Made by a program: the position numbers and the translations under genes. The notes beneath the pieces were generated by a model. It ran no database searches. It worked only from the letters and a program-made list of their open reading frames with translations, and was not told the DNA's origin. This document shows positions 1 to 5,303 of a stretch of DNA of 21,075 nucleotides, piece by piece. The stretch is from Prolixibacteraceae bacterium (lineage in GTDB: Bacteria; Bacteroidota; Bacteroidia; Bacteroidales; Prolixibacteraceae): positions 1 to 21,075 of the forward strand of contig JAEUSS010000028.1 of assembly GCA_016788685.1 (NCBI GenBank), given 5' to 3'. Within the stretch, counting starts at the first letter, position 1; every line of letters starts with the position of its first letter.

Positions 1-1
1 G

Positions 2-307
2 TTGGCCGGGGTAATGTCGGGTATTATCCCCGGATCAGGAAAAATTTATGCCGGGAAAACAGGAGAAGGAATTGCTTCGATGATTGCCACTGCCGGATTT
101 GGTTTGGTTGCCTGGGAAAATCACCGAAAACTTGGAATTGAGAATCTGAAAACAATCTTTTTCGGAGGTGTTTTTTTAGCCAGCTATGCCTCAACAATAT
201 ACGGGTCAGTCCTCTCCGTGAAAATAACTGAACACAATTATCATGATGCCCTTCATAATCAAATACTTTTTCAGCTGCATATTCCTTTGCGGAATTTTTT
301 CGAGTAG
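2..307 (+). CDS. C-terminal part of a membrane-associated protein with a PGSGKIYAGK module (5' end outside window)
   Basis: The reading frame is open from the window edge and ends at TAG 305-307, so only the last ~101 residues are visible and the true start lies upstream. The visible part opens with a Gly/Pro-rich motif (IIPGSGKIYAGKTGEG), followed by two hydrophobic stretches (about residues 24-36 and 53-70) that could span or enter a membrane. The same motif and a similar hydrophobic tail occur at the end of the next gene (PGAGQIYAGKTGEG), so the two look like tandem paralogues. Short PGxGQIYxGK modules of this kind occur in small Bacteroidota membrane proteins of unknown function; that family link is from memory. 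The last 65 bases overlap the start of the next gene in another frame. No function can be assigned. Confidence 0.7.
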   Translation: MAGVMSGIIPGSGKIYAGKTGEGIASMIATAGFGLVAWENHRKLGIENLKTIFFGGVFLASYASTIYGSVLSVKITEHNYHDALHNQILFQLHIPLRNFFE

Positions 308-1115
308 CCTTGCTGCCATCCCGAAAGGTGACAGCCTTTACGTTAAAGGTCACTACTTTGAAGCGTCAGTCGAGTACGAACGTCAACTGTTTGAATCGGC
401 TGACAATTCTGCGGTTTATGCTCTCCGGTATAAAAAGGCTCTGTGCTATAAAAAATTACGGAATTTCGACCGGTCAGTCGATGAGCTTCAGTCCATATTC
501 TTTGCCAATGTTACCGACTCGTTGTTTCAGCGTGTGTTCTATGAACTGTCGCTATGCTATTATTTAAACGGAGAGCCGTTTAAGGCATTGGGGAAAATTG
601 AGGAGTATTTTCACCGAAGTACAGACTCAACAACTTTTCAGGTTTTTATGCCGCTGAAAATACGTTGTCTTAACGAAACTCAACAATGGGACAGGGCTAA
701 AGAAAACTTTGACCAATATGTAAAAATGCAAAACTTCGCTCCGGATAAAGAGACTGAAATACTTGAAATTGTGAATGCCTTGTACAGTAAGCCTAATCTT
801 CCGCGGCTAAGATCTGCCGAAAAAGCAGAAAACTGGTCCCGGTTTGTTCCCGGAGCCGGACAGATTTATGCCGGAAAAACCGGAGAGGGAGTCCTGAATC
901 TCCTGATTAATTCATCGATTATTGCTTTCGCAGGGCATCAGTTCATCCATAAATACTACATTACCGGATACCTTGCCGGATTAGGATTTTTTAATAAAAC
1001 CTATCACGGAGGGATGAAACGGGCTGCAACTTTAGCTTCTCAAAAAAATAAGGAGCTGCTCATTCATTTTAACAGCCAGGTCAATTCTGTAATTCTCGAC
1101 AATTTTGATTTATAA
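243..1115 (+). CDS. Exported protein with a helical-repeat (TPR-like) region and a C-terminal PGAGQIYAGK module, unknown function
   Basis: The protein is 290 residues. An N-terminal signal peptide (about residues 1-25, hydrophobic core then SSSLA, cleavage near A24/A25) supports a start at ATG 243 or the adjacent ATG 246; the next in-frame Met is far downstream. Residues ~30-185 are helical with the spacing of aromatic and alanine residues seen in TPR-like repeats (for example GHYFEASVEYERQLFE, then a second block around LNETQQWDRAKENFDQY). Residues ~195-290 repeat the module at the end of the preceding gene: a PGAGQIYAGKTGEG motif, two hydrophobic stretches, and a YHGG...A...N-containing tail. 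The start overlaps the preceding gene by 65 bases in a different frame, so the pair is probably one transcript. Exported or inner-membrane location is inferred; the substrate and role are unknown. Confidence 0.8.
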   Translation: MMPFIIKYFFSCIFLCGIFSSSLAAIPKGDSLYVKGHYFEASVEYERQLFESADNSAVYALRYKKALCYKKLRNFDRSVDELQSIFFANVTDSLFQRVFYELSLCYYLNGEPFKALGKIEEYFHRSTDSTTFQVFMPLKIRCLNETQQWDRAKENFDQYVKMQNFAPDKETEILEIVNALYSKPNLPRLRSAEKAENWSRFVPGAGQIYAGKTGEGVLNLLINSSIIAFAGHQFIHKYYITGYLAGLGFFNKTYHGGMKRAATLASQKNKELLIHFNSQVNSVILDNFDL

Positions 1116-1160
1116 GCTGCAGTTCAGTTCAGGCAACTTGCAGTGAAATATCAGCCAAAA

Positions 1161-1194
1161 ACAAAGGGTGGATTCGTTCGAGTCCACCCTTTGT
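1161..1194. terminator. Bidirectional intrinsic terminator between convergent genes
   Basis: A perfect 12-bp stem, ACAAAGGGTGGA (1161-1172) with TCCACCCTTTGT (1183-1194), encloses a 10-base loop that can add three more pairs. It lies 45 bases after the stop at 1115 and 20 bases after the minus-strand stop at 1215. On the minus strand the stem is followed by a T run (complement of 1156-1160); the plus-strand side is less T-rich. It probably ends both transcripts. Confidence 0.75.
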
Positions 1195-1214
1195 AATTTC
1201 CATTATTTAAACAA

Positions 1215-2720
1215 TTATGCCGGCATTTCTGGAAGACTCCATGGTTTGCGGTATGTATGTTTAATCAGTTCGGCTGCAAATTCAGTAGCCGGAACCGGAT
1301 CAGTGTAAGTTTTGTTGAACGTTGGGTGTCCGTCATGAATTTTGAATCCGTCTTCAATAACGATCTTGATTTTTTCATCGTCAGTGATGTTGGTGAATTT
1401 CATGTTTGGACCGTCCCACATCAGTTCTTTGTTCAGGTTTTGCAAACGAACAGCCAACACACCCATAACAACCATTTCGTTGAATGGTCCGGCTTCTGCA
1501 AAGTTAGAAGCGGTTTGTACGCGGTTTTCTGGTGATTCTTTTGCTGCGCGAACCCAATCCATTTCGTGAGAAGTCTCTACACGGCGACGGAATTTAGGTG
1601 CAGTTTCGGGTTTTTCGATTGATCCGTTCGGACGTAAGATCCATGGGTTAACGCCATAACATCCACAAACTAAAATACCTTTTGTTCCGTGGAAGAATAC
1701 GCCACCACCGGCATCGTTCGGGTTTTTGCCAACCGGCCACCCTTGCGGAAGCATTTGTTTGATTCCGCCATCGTACCAGAATACTTCAACCTGCGGAAGC
1801 TGTGCTCCTTTTTTTGATCCCTTCCAGGCGCGTTTGGCGACGCGGGCCGGGAAAGTTAATTTCACCGATTGTGCTGTCGGGGCGCAATCCTGAAGTAATA
1901 AAGTTGAATTACCCTGAGCTTTGGTTGGGTAACCCAGTTCGAGTCCGACGAATACCGGATGCAAGATGTGGCAAGCCATATCGCCCAATGCACCTGTACC
2001 GTAATCCCACCAGCCGCGCCAGTTCCATGGGTGGAAAATTTCGTTGTAAGGGCGCATTTTTGCCGGGCCGGTGAATAAATCCCAGTCCAGTGTTTCGGGA
2101 ACCCATTGGCCTTGTTTCGGAGTATTTAATCCTTGCGGCCAGATCGGACGGTCAGTAAAAGCTTCAACTTTGGTTACTTCGCCAATTTCGCCGTTGGCCA
2201 GCCATTCGCAGGTCAGGTTAACGCCTTCCTGAGACGATCCCTGGTTACCCATCTGGGTGGCTACCTTATATTTATCAGCCAGTTTGGTAAGTAAACGTGA
2301 TTCGTAAACCGAGTGAGTCAATGGTTTTTGCAGATAAACACTTTTCCCCATTGTAATGGCATGAGCAGCGGTAATGGCGTGTGTGTGGTCGGCAGTTGCA
2401 ATAACAACACCGTCAATTGATTTGCCCAGTTCGTCGTACATCACTCTCCAGTCTTTGTACTTTTTGGCATCCGGGAAAGTGTTGAAACAGTTGGCTGCAT
2501 ATTTCCAGTCCACATCACATAACCCAACGATGTTTTCTGATTTCAGGTTTTTCAGGTTGGCAAAACCCATACCACCAACACCGATACCGGCAATGTTTAA
2601 TTTGTCGCTGGGTGCTTTGTGTCCCATCCCGGCGATAACATTGCTCGGAAGGATAGTTACTCCGGCAGCTGCAGCTGCGCTTGTTGCCAGGAAAGATCTT
2701 CTGCTAAACTTGTTTTCCAT
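1215..2720 (-). CDS. Tat-exported Gfo/Idh/MocA family NAD(P)-dependent oxidoreductase
   Basis: The protein is 501 residues. It begins with a twin-arginine signal (SRRSFLA at residues 6-12, then an Ala-rich hydrophobic stretch to about residue 30), so it is predicted to be exported folded, with its cofactor bound. A Rossmann nucleotide-binding motif follows (GIGVGGMG, residues 45-52). The family's EKP signature, whose Lys is usually catalytic, appears here as QKP (131-133, Lys132). The C-terminal domain holds W/H-rich segments (FHPWNWRGWW, GDMACHILHP with H251 and H254) typical of the long periplasmic members common in Bacteroidota. These enzymes usually oxidise or reduce sugars and sugar derivatives; some relatives are retaining glycosidases (GH109), but nothing visible proves either activity or a substrate. 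The gene stands alone, convergent with the upstream pair and divergent from the peroxiredoxin gene. Confidence 0.9.
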   Translation of the reverse strand: MENKFSRRSFLATSAAAAAGVTILPSNVIAGMGHKAPSDKLNIAGIGVGGMGFANLKNLKSENIVGLCDVDWKYAANCFNTFPDAKKYKDWRVMYDELGKSIDGVVIATADHTHAITAAHAITMGKSVYLQKPLTHSVYESRLLTKLADKYKVATQMGNQGSSQEGVNLTCEWLANGEIGEVTKVEAFTDRPIWPQGLNTPKQGQWVPETLDWDLFTGPAKMRPYNEIFHPWNWRGWWDYGTGALGDMACHILHPVFVGLELGYPTKAQGNSTLLLQDCAPTAQSVKLTFPARVAKRAWKGSKKGAQLPQVEVFWYDGGIKQMLPQGWPVGKNPNDAGGGVFFHGTKGILVCGCYGVNPWILRPNGSIEKPETAPKFRRRVETSHEMDWVRAAKESPENRVQTASNFAEAGPFNEMVVMGVLAVRLQNLNKELMWDGPNMKFTNITDDEKIKIVIEDGFKIHDGHPTFNKTYTDPVPATEFAAELIKHTYRKPWSLPEMPA

Positions 2721-3029
2721 AGGTTAAATAATTTAATTTCGATTTAGGTATTGATTGAATTTAATTTTAATCCAAAAATCCCTTAAAGGTAAAATTTCTT
2801 CGCGAATCTCCATGCCTGAAAGATTCATCTTTTCAATTTTAATCCTCCTCGCTGTAAGGCATCTAAGTGCCCGGACAGCGGTCGTTTTCATGTAAGAGCA
2901 AGAAAATGAATTTTTTCGGATAGCTTTTATCTATTCAGGATTGAAAAATTCGATTTGACCGGTGAATAATTGAGGTCTATATTTGTCCGTCACTTCACCG
3001 ATTTAATCAATAAAAAATACCATATAAGT
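2721..3029. other. Divergent intergenic region with hairpin at 2850-2880
   Basis: 309 bases between the divergent oxidoreductase and peroxiredoxin genes. It holds the peroxiredoxin promoter at 2954-2985 and a compound stem: CGCTGT (2850-2855) pairs with ACAGCG (2875-2880), and inside it GGCA (2858-2861) pairs with TGCC (2868-2871) around a TCTAAG loop. The rest is AT-rich. No clear TAnnTTTG element was found for the minus-strand oxidoreductase, and no coding potential was seen. Confidence 0.5.
2954..2985 (+). promoter_or_regulatory. Bacteroidota-type promoter of the peroxiredoxin gene
   Basis: TTTG (2954-2957), then 20 bases, then TATATTTG (2978-2985). This matches the -33 TTTG / -7 TAnnTTTG consensus of the Bacteroidota primary sigma factor, with normal spacing. 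Transcription should start near 2990, about 40 bases before ATG 3030. Its position also argues against the in-frame TTG at 2970, which would lie inside the promoter. Confidence 0.75.
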
Positions 3030-3560
3030 ATGAAGACAATAGGAGAAAAATTTCCGGACTTTAAAAAAGAAGCAGTCGTTTCGCTTGAGCCGGGCAAAGA
3101 ATTTAAAACATTGACGCAAGTTGACCTGGCCGGAAAATGGACCGTTTTCTTTTGGTGGCCGCTCGACTTTACGTTTGTGTGCCCGACTGAGATCGTTTCG
3201 TTTAACGAACACTTTGACGAGTTTGCCAAACGGAATGCCAACGTGATCGGGGCATCCATCGATTCGCAGTTTGTACACATGGCCTGGCGTAACAGCCACC
3301 TGGGGCTGAAAGGACTGAAATTCCCGATGCTGGCCGATACCAGCAAGTCACTTTCAGAAGAGCTGGGAATTCTGGAGCCGGAAAATAAAATCGCTTACCG
3401 TGCCACGTTCATCATCGATCCGGAAGGTACGATACAGCACGCTTCGGTTAACGGACTGAACGTCGGACGGAACGTGAAAGAGATTATCCGGGTGCTGGAC
3501 GCCCTGCAAACCGGTGAATTAACCCCCTGCGACTGGGTGCCCGGAGAAGCTACCTTGTAA
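3030..3560 (+). CDS. AhpC/TSA-family 2-Cys peroxiredoxin
   Basis: A thiol peroxidase of 176 residues that should reduce hydrogen peroxide and organic peroxides in the cytoplasm. The peroxidatic Cys is C51 in DFTFVCPTE, within the universal peroxiredoxin motif. A second Cys, C167 in TPCDW near the C-terminus, is the likely resolving residue. The overall sequence (FPMLADTSKSLSEELGIL, VGRNVKEIIRVLDALQ) resembles the short mycobacterial AhpC type more than enteric AhpC. Mycobacterial AhpC has two C-terminal cysteines (CxC) and a further tail; here only the second is kept and the tail is missing. ATG 3030 is chosen over the in-frame TTG at 2970 because the promoter overlaps that upstream extension and GEKFPDF is the normal family start. 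No AhpD or AhpF gene is adjacent, so the reductant is unknown. Confidence 0.92.
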   Translation: MKTIGEKFPDFKKEAVVSLEPGKEFKTLTQVDLAGKWTVFFWWPLDFTFVCPTEIVSFNEHFDEFAKRNANVIGASIDSQFVHMAWRNSHLGLKGLKFPMLADTSKSLSEELGILEPENKIAYRATFIIDPEGTIQHASVNGLNVGRNVKEIIRVLDALQTGELTPCDWVPGEATL

Positions 3561-3592
3561 TTGTTTAGGAGTCATAGAATAAGTGGATGAGG

Positions 3593-3623
3593 GCTGCCCG
3601 AAAGGGCAGCTTTTCTTGTTTTT
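3593..3623 (+). terminator. Intrinsic terminator of the peroxiredoxin gene
   Basis: GCTGCCC (3593-3599), a GAAA tetraloop and GGGCAGC (3604-3610) form a perfect 7-bp GC-rich stem, followed at once by TTTTCTTGTTTTT. It lies 33 bases after the stop codon. Confidence 0.9.
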
Positions 3624-3719
3624 AATGTAAAATCAATCGTAAGATTTGTTCCCCCAGCGCTGATTTTTGGTGTGGTATTGAAATCCGGCTCTATTTTCGC
3701 CAAAAAAAGTAAAACACAC

Positions 3720-4280
3720 ATGGAAAAAAAGATGGGTAATCCTGCGGTTGTAGGTCTTGCAGGTTTCGGTTTAACAACACTTTTACTGCAATTTCACAAC
3801 ATCGGACTTTGCGGGCTCGGGCCGGTGGTGGCGATGGGCTTTGTTTTTGGCGGACTGGCACAGCTGATTGCCGGCTTTCAGGAGCAGAAAATGGGAAATA
3901 ATTTTGGGTACAGTGCCTTCGTGGCTTACGGTAGTTTCTGGATTGGTCTGGGGATCATCTGGCTGCTGAATTTCTTTAAAGTTTACGAATCGAGCCACAC
4001 GGATGTGGGCTATTTTATGCTGGCCTGGACGCTTTACACCTTGATCATGTTCGTGGCTTCGCTTCGTGTTCACAAGGCTATGGCGATTACGTTCGGATTG
4101 TTGCTGATCGGCGTCATCCTGCTTGTGGTTGGGCATTTCGGAAATCCGATTTTCAAGCAAATCGCCGGATACGAGCTGATTCCCTGCGCGCTGATGGCCT
4201 GGTACATGATGGCGGCCATCATCATCAACGATTTGGCCGGAAAAAAAGTTCTCCCTGTCGGGAAGCCTTTTATCCGCTAG
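3720..4280 (+). CDS. satP: Acetate/succinate uptake transporter, GPR1/FUN34/YaaH (SatP) family
   Basis: A polytopic inner-membrane protein of 186 residues with about six transmembrane helices, the usual size for bacterial SatP. The family signature near the N-terminus is present (NPAVVGLAGFGLTT, residues 7-20; consensus NPAPLGLxGFGxTT). The FGG motif follows at 43-45, then QLIAGFQEQKMGNNFG, which matches the conserved G-x-x-E-x-x-x-G-N-x-F-G segment after the second helix. Family members take up acetate, and in E. coli also succinate, with protons. ATG 3720 is preferred over the in-frame GTG at 3672 because the shorter form begins just before the family motif. A possible promoter, TTTG (3666-3669) with TATTTTCG (3692-3699), has slightly long spacing. 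The gene is flanked by terminators and appears monocistronic. The exact substrate cannot be told from the sequence. Confidence 0.9.
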   Translation: MEKKMGNPAVVGLAGFGLTTLLLQFHNIGLCGLGPVVAMGFVFGGLAQLIAGFQEQKMGNNFGYSAFVAYGSFWIGLGIIWLLNFFKVYESSHTDVGYFMLAWTLYTLIMFVASLRVHKAMAITFGLLLIGVILLVVGHFGNPIFKQIAGYELIPCALMAWYMMAAIIINDLAGKKVLPVGKPFIR

Positions 4281-4305
4281 TAGTTCTCCGGAATAAGATT
4301 TTGAG

Positions 4306-4333
4306 AAGGTCTGCCATTGGGCGGACCTTTTTG
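4306..4333 (+). terminator. Intrinsic terminator of the acetate transporter gene
   Basis: AAGGTCTGCC (4306-4315), an ATTG loop and GGCGGACCTT (4320-4329) form a 10-bp stem with one G-T pair, continuing into TTT. It lies 25 bases after the stop codon. Confidence 0.85.
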
Positions 4334-4462
4334 CGTTCAGATCCGACGGATTGCGTCGCTTTTTTGGATCACCTGACCAAATTGGTGGAGTTTAAATTTC
4401 TGATTGAAGTGCTAAGACCTAAACCTTCCATTCATTTGCCCAGTCCTCCAGCCGGACGGGCT

Positions 4463-4494
4463 GTTACTTTTTCCCTTCAGCTGGAAAAAGTAAC
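4463..4494. repeat. Perfect 12-bp inverted repeat (hairpin)
   Basis: GTTACTTTTTCC (4463-4474) and GGAAAAAGTAAC (4483-4494) are exact reverse complements around an 8-base spacer that includes part of a CAGCTG palindrome. It lies in the gene-free region, 130 bases past the transporter terminator, so it is not needed to end that gene. Confidence 0.8.
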
Positions 4495-4547
4495 CAAAAA
4501 GAGCCGCCGCTGAAGGATAAAAAGCTAAAAACCGAATACGTTTCGCT

Positions 4548-4594
4548 AAAAATTTCCAAACTCCTCCCTCTGGTCGTCAAACAGGGAAATTTTT
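4548..4594. repeat. 10-bp inverted repeat with 27-base loop
   Basis: AAAAATTTCC (4548-4557) and GGAAATTTTT (4585-4594) are exact reverse complements. It is one of several hairpin-forming pairs between the convergent transporter and receptor genes. Confidence 0.6.
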
Positions 4595-4661
4595 TTCACG
4601 CTCACTGCTTCGGTTTTCTTCACGCTTTTTCTCCTTAGGCGGGACAAAGGCATTGCGTCGC

Positions 4662-5234
4662 AAGGATTTCCGGATTAAACAGCCCGTTAAAAGGGTATTT
4701 CCTTAATCGGAGCGAGTGGGCAGGCCGTCAAAACGCCCGGCTGAGGGTTCGTTTTGACAAGATTCTGGCGCCCTTTTCATCGAATGGAAAAGGAAGAGCC
4801 TGTCCGGCTTAAGGACAGCAATCTGCTTTTTCCTTTCCTCAGGAATATGAATTAATTCCTCTTTTCCGGAAAAAATAATGGTCGTCGGCTGCTGCCAATT
4901 GCCTGAACTGAAAAAATAGAGGCTGTCGGCTGCTGCCAATTGCCTGAACTAAAAAAATAGAGGCTGTCGGCTACTGCCAATTGTCTCAATTGAAAAAAAG
5001 GAGCCCGTCGGCTGCTGCCAATTGTCTCAATTGAAAAAAAGGAGCCCGTCGGCTGCTGCCAATTGTCTCAACTGAAAAAATAGAGCCCGTCGGCTGCTGC
5101 CAATTGTTTAAACTGAAAAAATAGAGGCTGTCGGCTGCTGCCAATTGCTTAAACTAAAAAAAAAGAGGCCGTCGGCTACTGCCAATTGCCTGAACTAAAA
5201 AAAAGGAGGCTGTCGGCTGCTGCCGGAAATCCTT
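4662..5234. repeat. 573-bp segment bounded by perfect 12-bp inverted repeats
   Basis: AAGGATTTCCGG (4662-4673) at the left is the exact reverse complement of CCGGAAATCCTT (5223-5234) at the right. The segment between contains no gene, several short hairpins, and the whole 41-bp repeat array; the last partial repeat runs straight into the right-hand copy. No flanking target-site duplication could be seen, so calling it a mobile, MITE-like element is only a possibility. Confidence 0.5.
4884..5224. repeat. Tandem array of 41-bp units (8 full + 13-bp partial)
   Basis: Units start at 4884, 4925, 4966, 5007, 5048, 5089, 5130 and 5171, each exactly 41 bp, with a partial ninth at 5212-5224. Each unit has a conserved core GTCGGCTRCTGCCAATTG (18 bp), a variable 8-base part (CCTGAACT, TCTCAATT, TCTCAACT, TTTAAACT or CTTAAACT), a tract of 6-9 A, then a purine-rich GAGGCT or GAGCCC end. 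Units 1-2 and 3-4 form similar neighbouring pairs, as expected from block duplication. The period is not a multiple of three and stop codons recur, so it is not a protein repeat. There is no leader, unique spacer or cas gene, so it is not CRISPR. Confidence 0.95.
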
Positions 5235-5246
5235 CAGGATAATTCA

Positions 5247-5284
5247 TAAAAAAAGCGAAACCCGGAATGACCGGATTTCGCTTT
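5247..5284 (-). terminator. Intrinsic terminator of the outer-membrane receptor gene
   Basis: A 14-base stem (5252-5265 with 5271-5284, one mismatch) has a 5-base loop. Read on the minus strand, AAAGCGAAATCCGG and its partner are followed by a run of seven T. It begins 20 bases beyond the stop of the minus-strand gene ending at 5304. Confidence 0.88.
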
Positions 5285-5303
5285 CAGTTAAAATGAGTTC
5301 GGA

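Larger units (their letters stand above)
4334..5246. other. Long non-coding spacer between terminators, rich in inverted repeats
   Basis: About 0.9 kb between the terminators of the transporter and the outer-membrane receptor gene, which converge here. I find no credible gene. The short reading frames present lack homology, signal peptides and consistent codon use, and the 41-bp repeat cannot keep one frame. Inverted repeats seen: GTTACTTTTTCC/GGAAAAAGTAAC (4463-4494); AAAAATTTCC/GGAAATTTTT (4548-4594); GTCAAAACG/CGTTTTGAC (4727-4758); an imperfect CCTTTTCAT pair (4772-4793); CTGTCC/GGACAG (4800-4818); palindrome GAATTAATTC (4849-4858). The segment 4662-5234 is bounded by perfect 12-bp inverted repeats and contains the tandem array. 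The first part looks like a dispersed intergenic repeat of the kind found in Bacteroidota genomes (inference). Confidence 0.6.

Noticed and set aside
1161..1194. tRNA T-arm-like sequence (GATTCGTTCGAGTCC)
   Set aside because: No acceptor stem, anticodon arm or CCA end can be drawn around it; the 12-bp perfect stem between convergent genes is a terminator.
2970..3029. TTG start adding 20 residues to the peroxiredoxin
   Set aside because: The extension overlaps a near-perfect promoter, and the family begins at the ATG 3030 segment.
4301..4513. 70-residue plus-strand protein
   Set aside because: It starts on the transporter terminator, reads through a 12-bp inverted repeat, and has no recognisable domain or signal; more likely intergenic repeat DNA.
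4703..4939. 78-residue minus-strand protein
   Set aside because: It begins inside the 41-bp array and continues through hairpins; composition is not protein-like and no family is recognised.
4884..5224. CRISPR array
   Set aside because: The whole 41-bp unit is repeated; the only variable part is 8 bases with shared variants, there are no unique spacers, and no cas genes are nearby.
4463..5284. Retron or reverse-transcriptase-linked structured RNA
   Set aside because: The hairpins invite the idea, but no reverse transcriptase or effector gene is present in the window.
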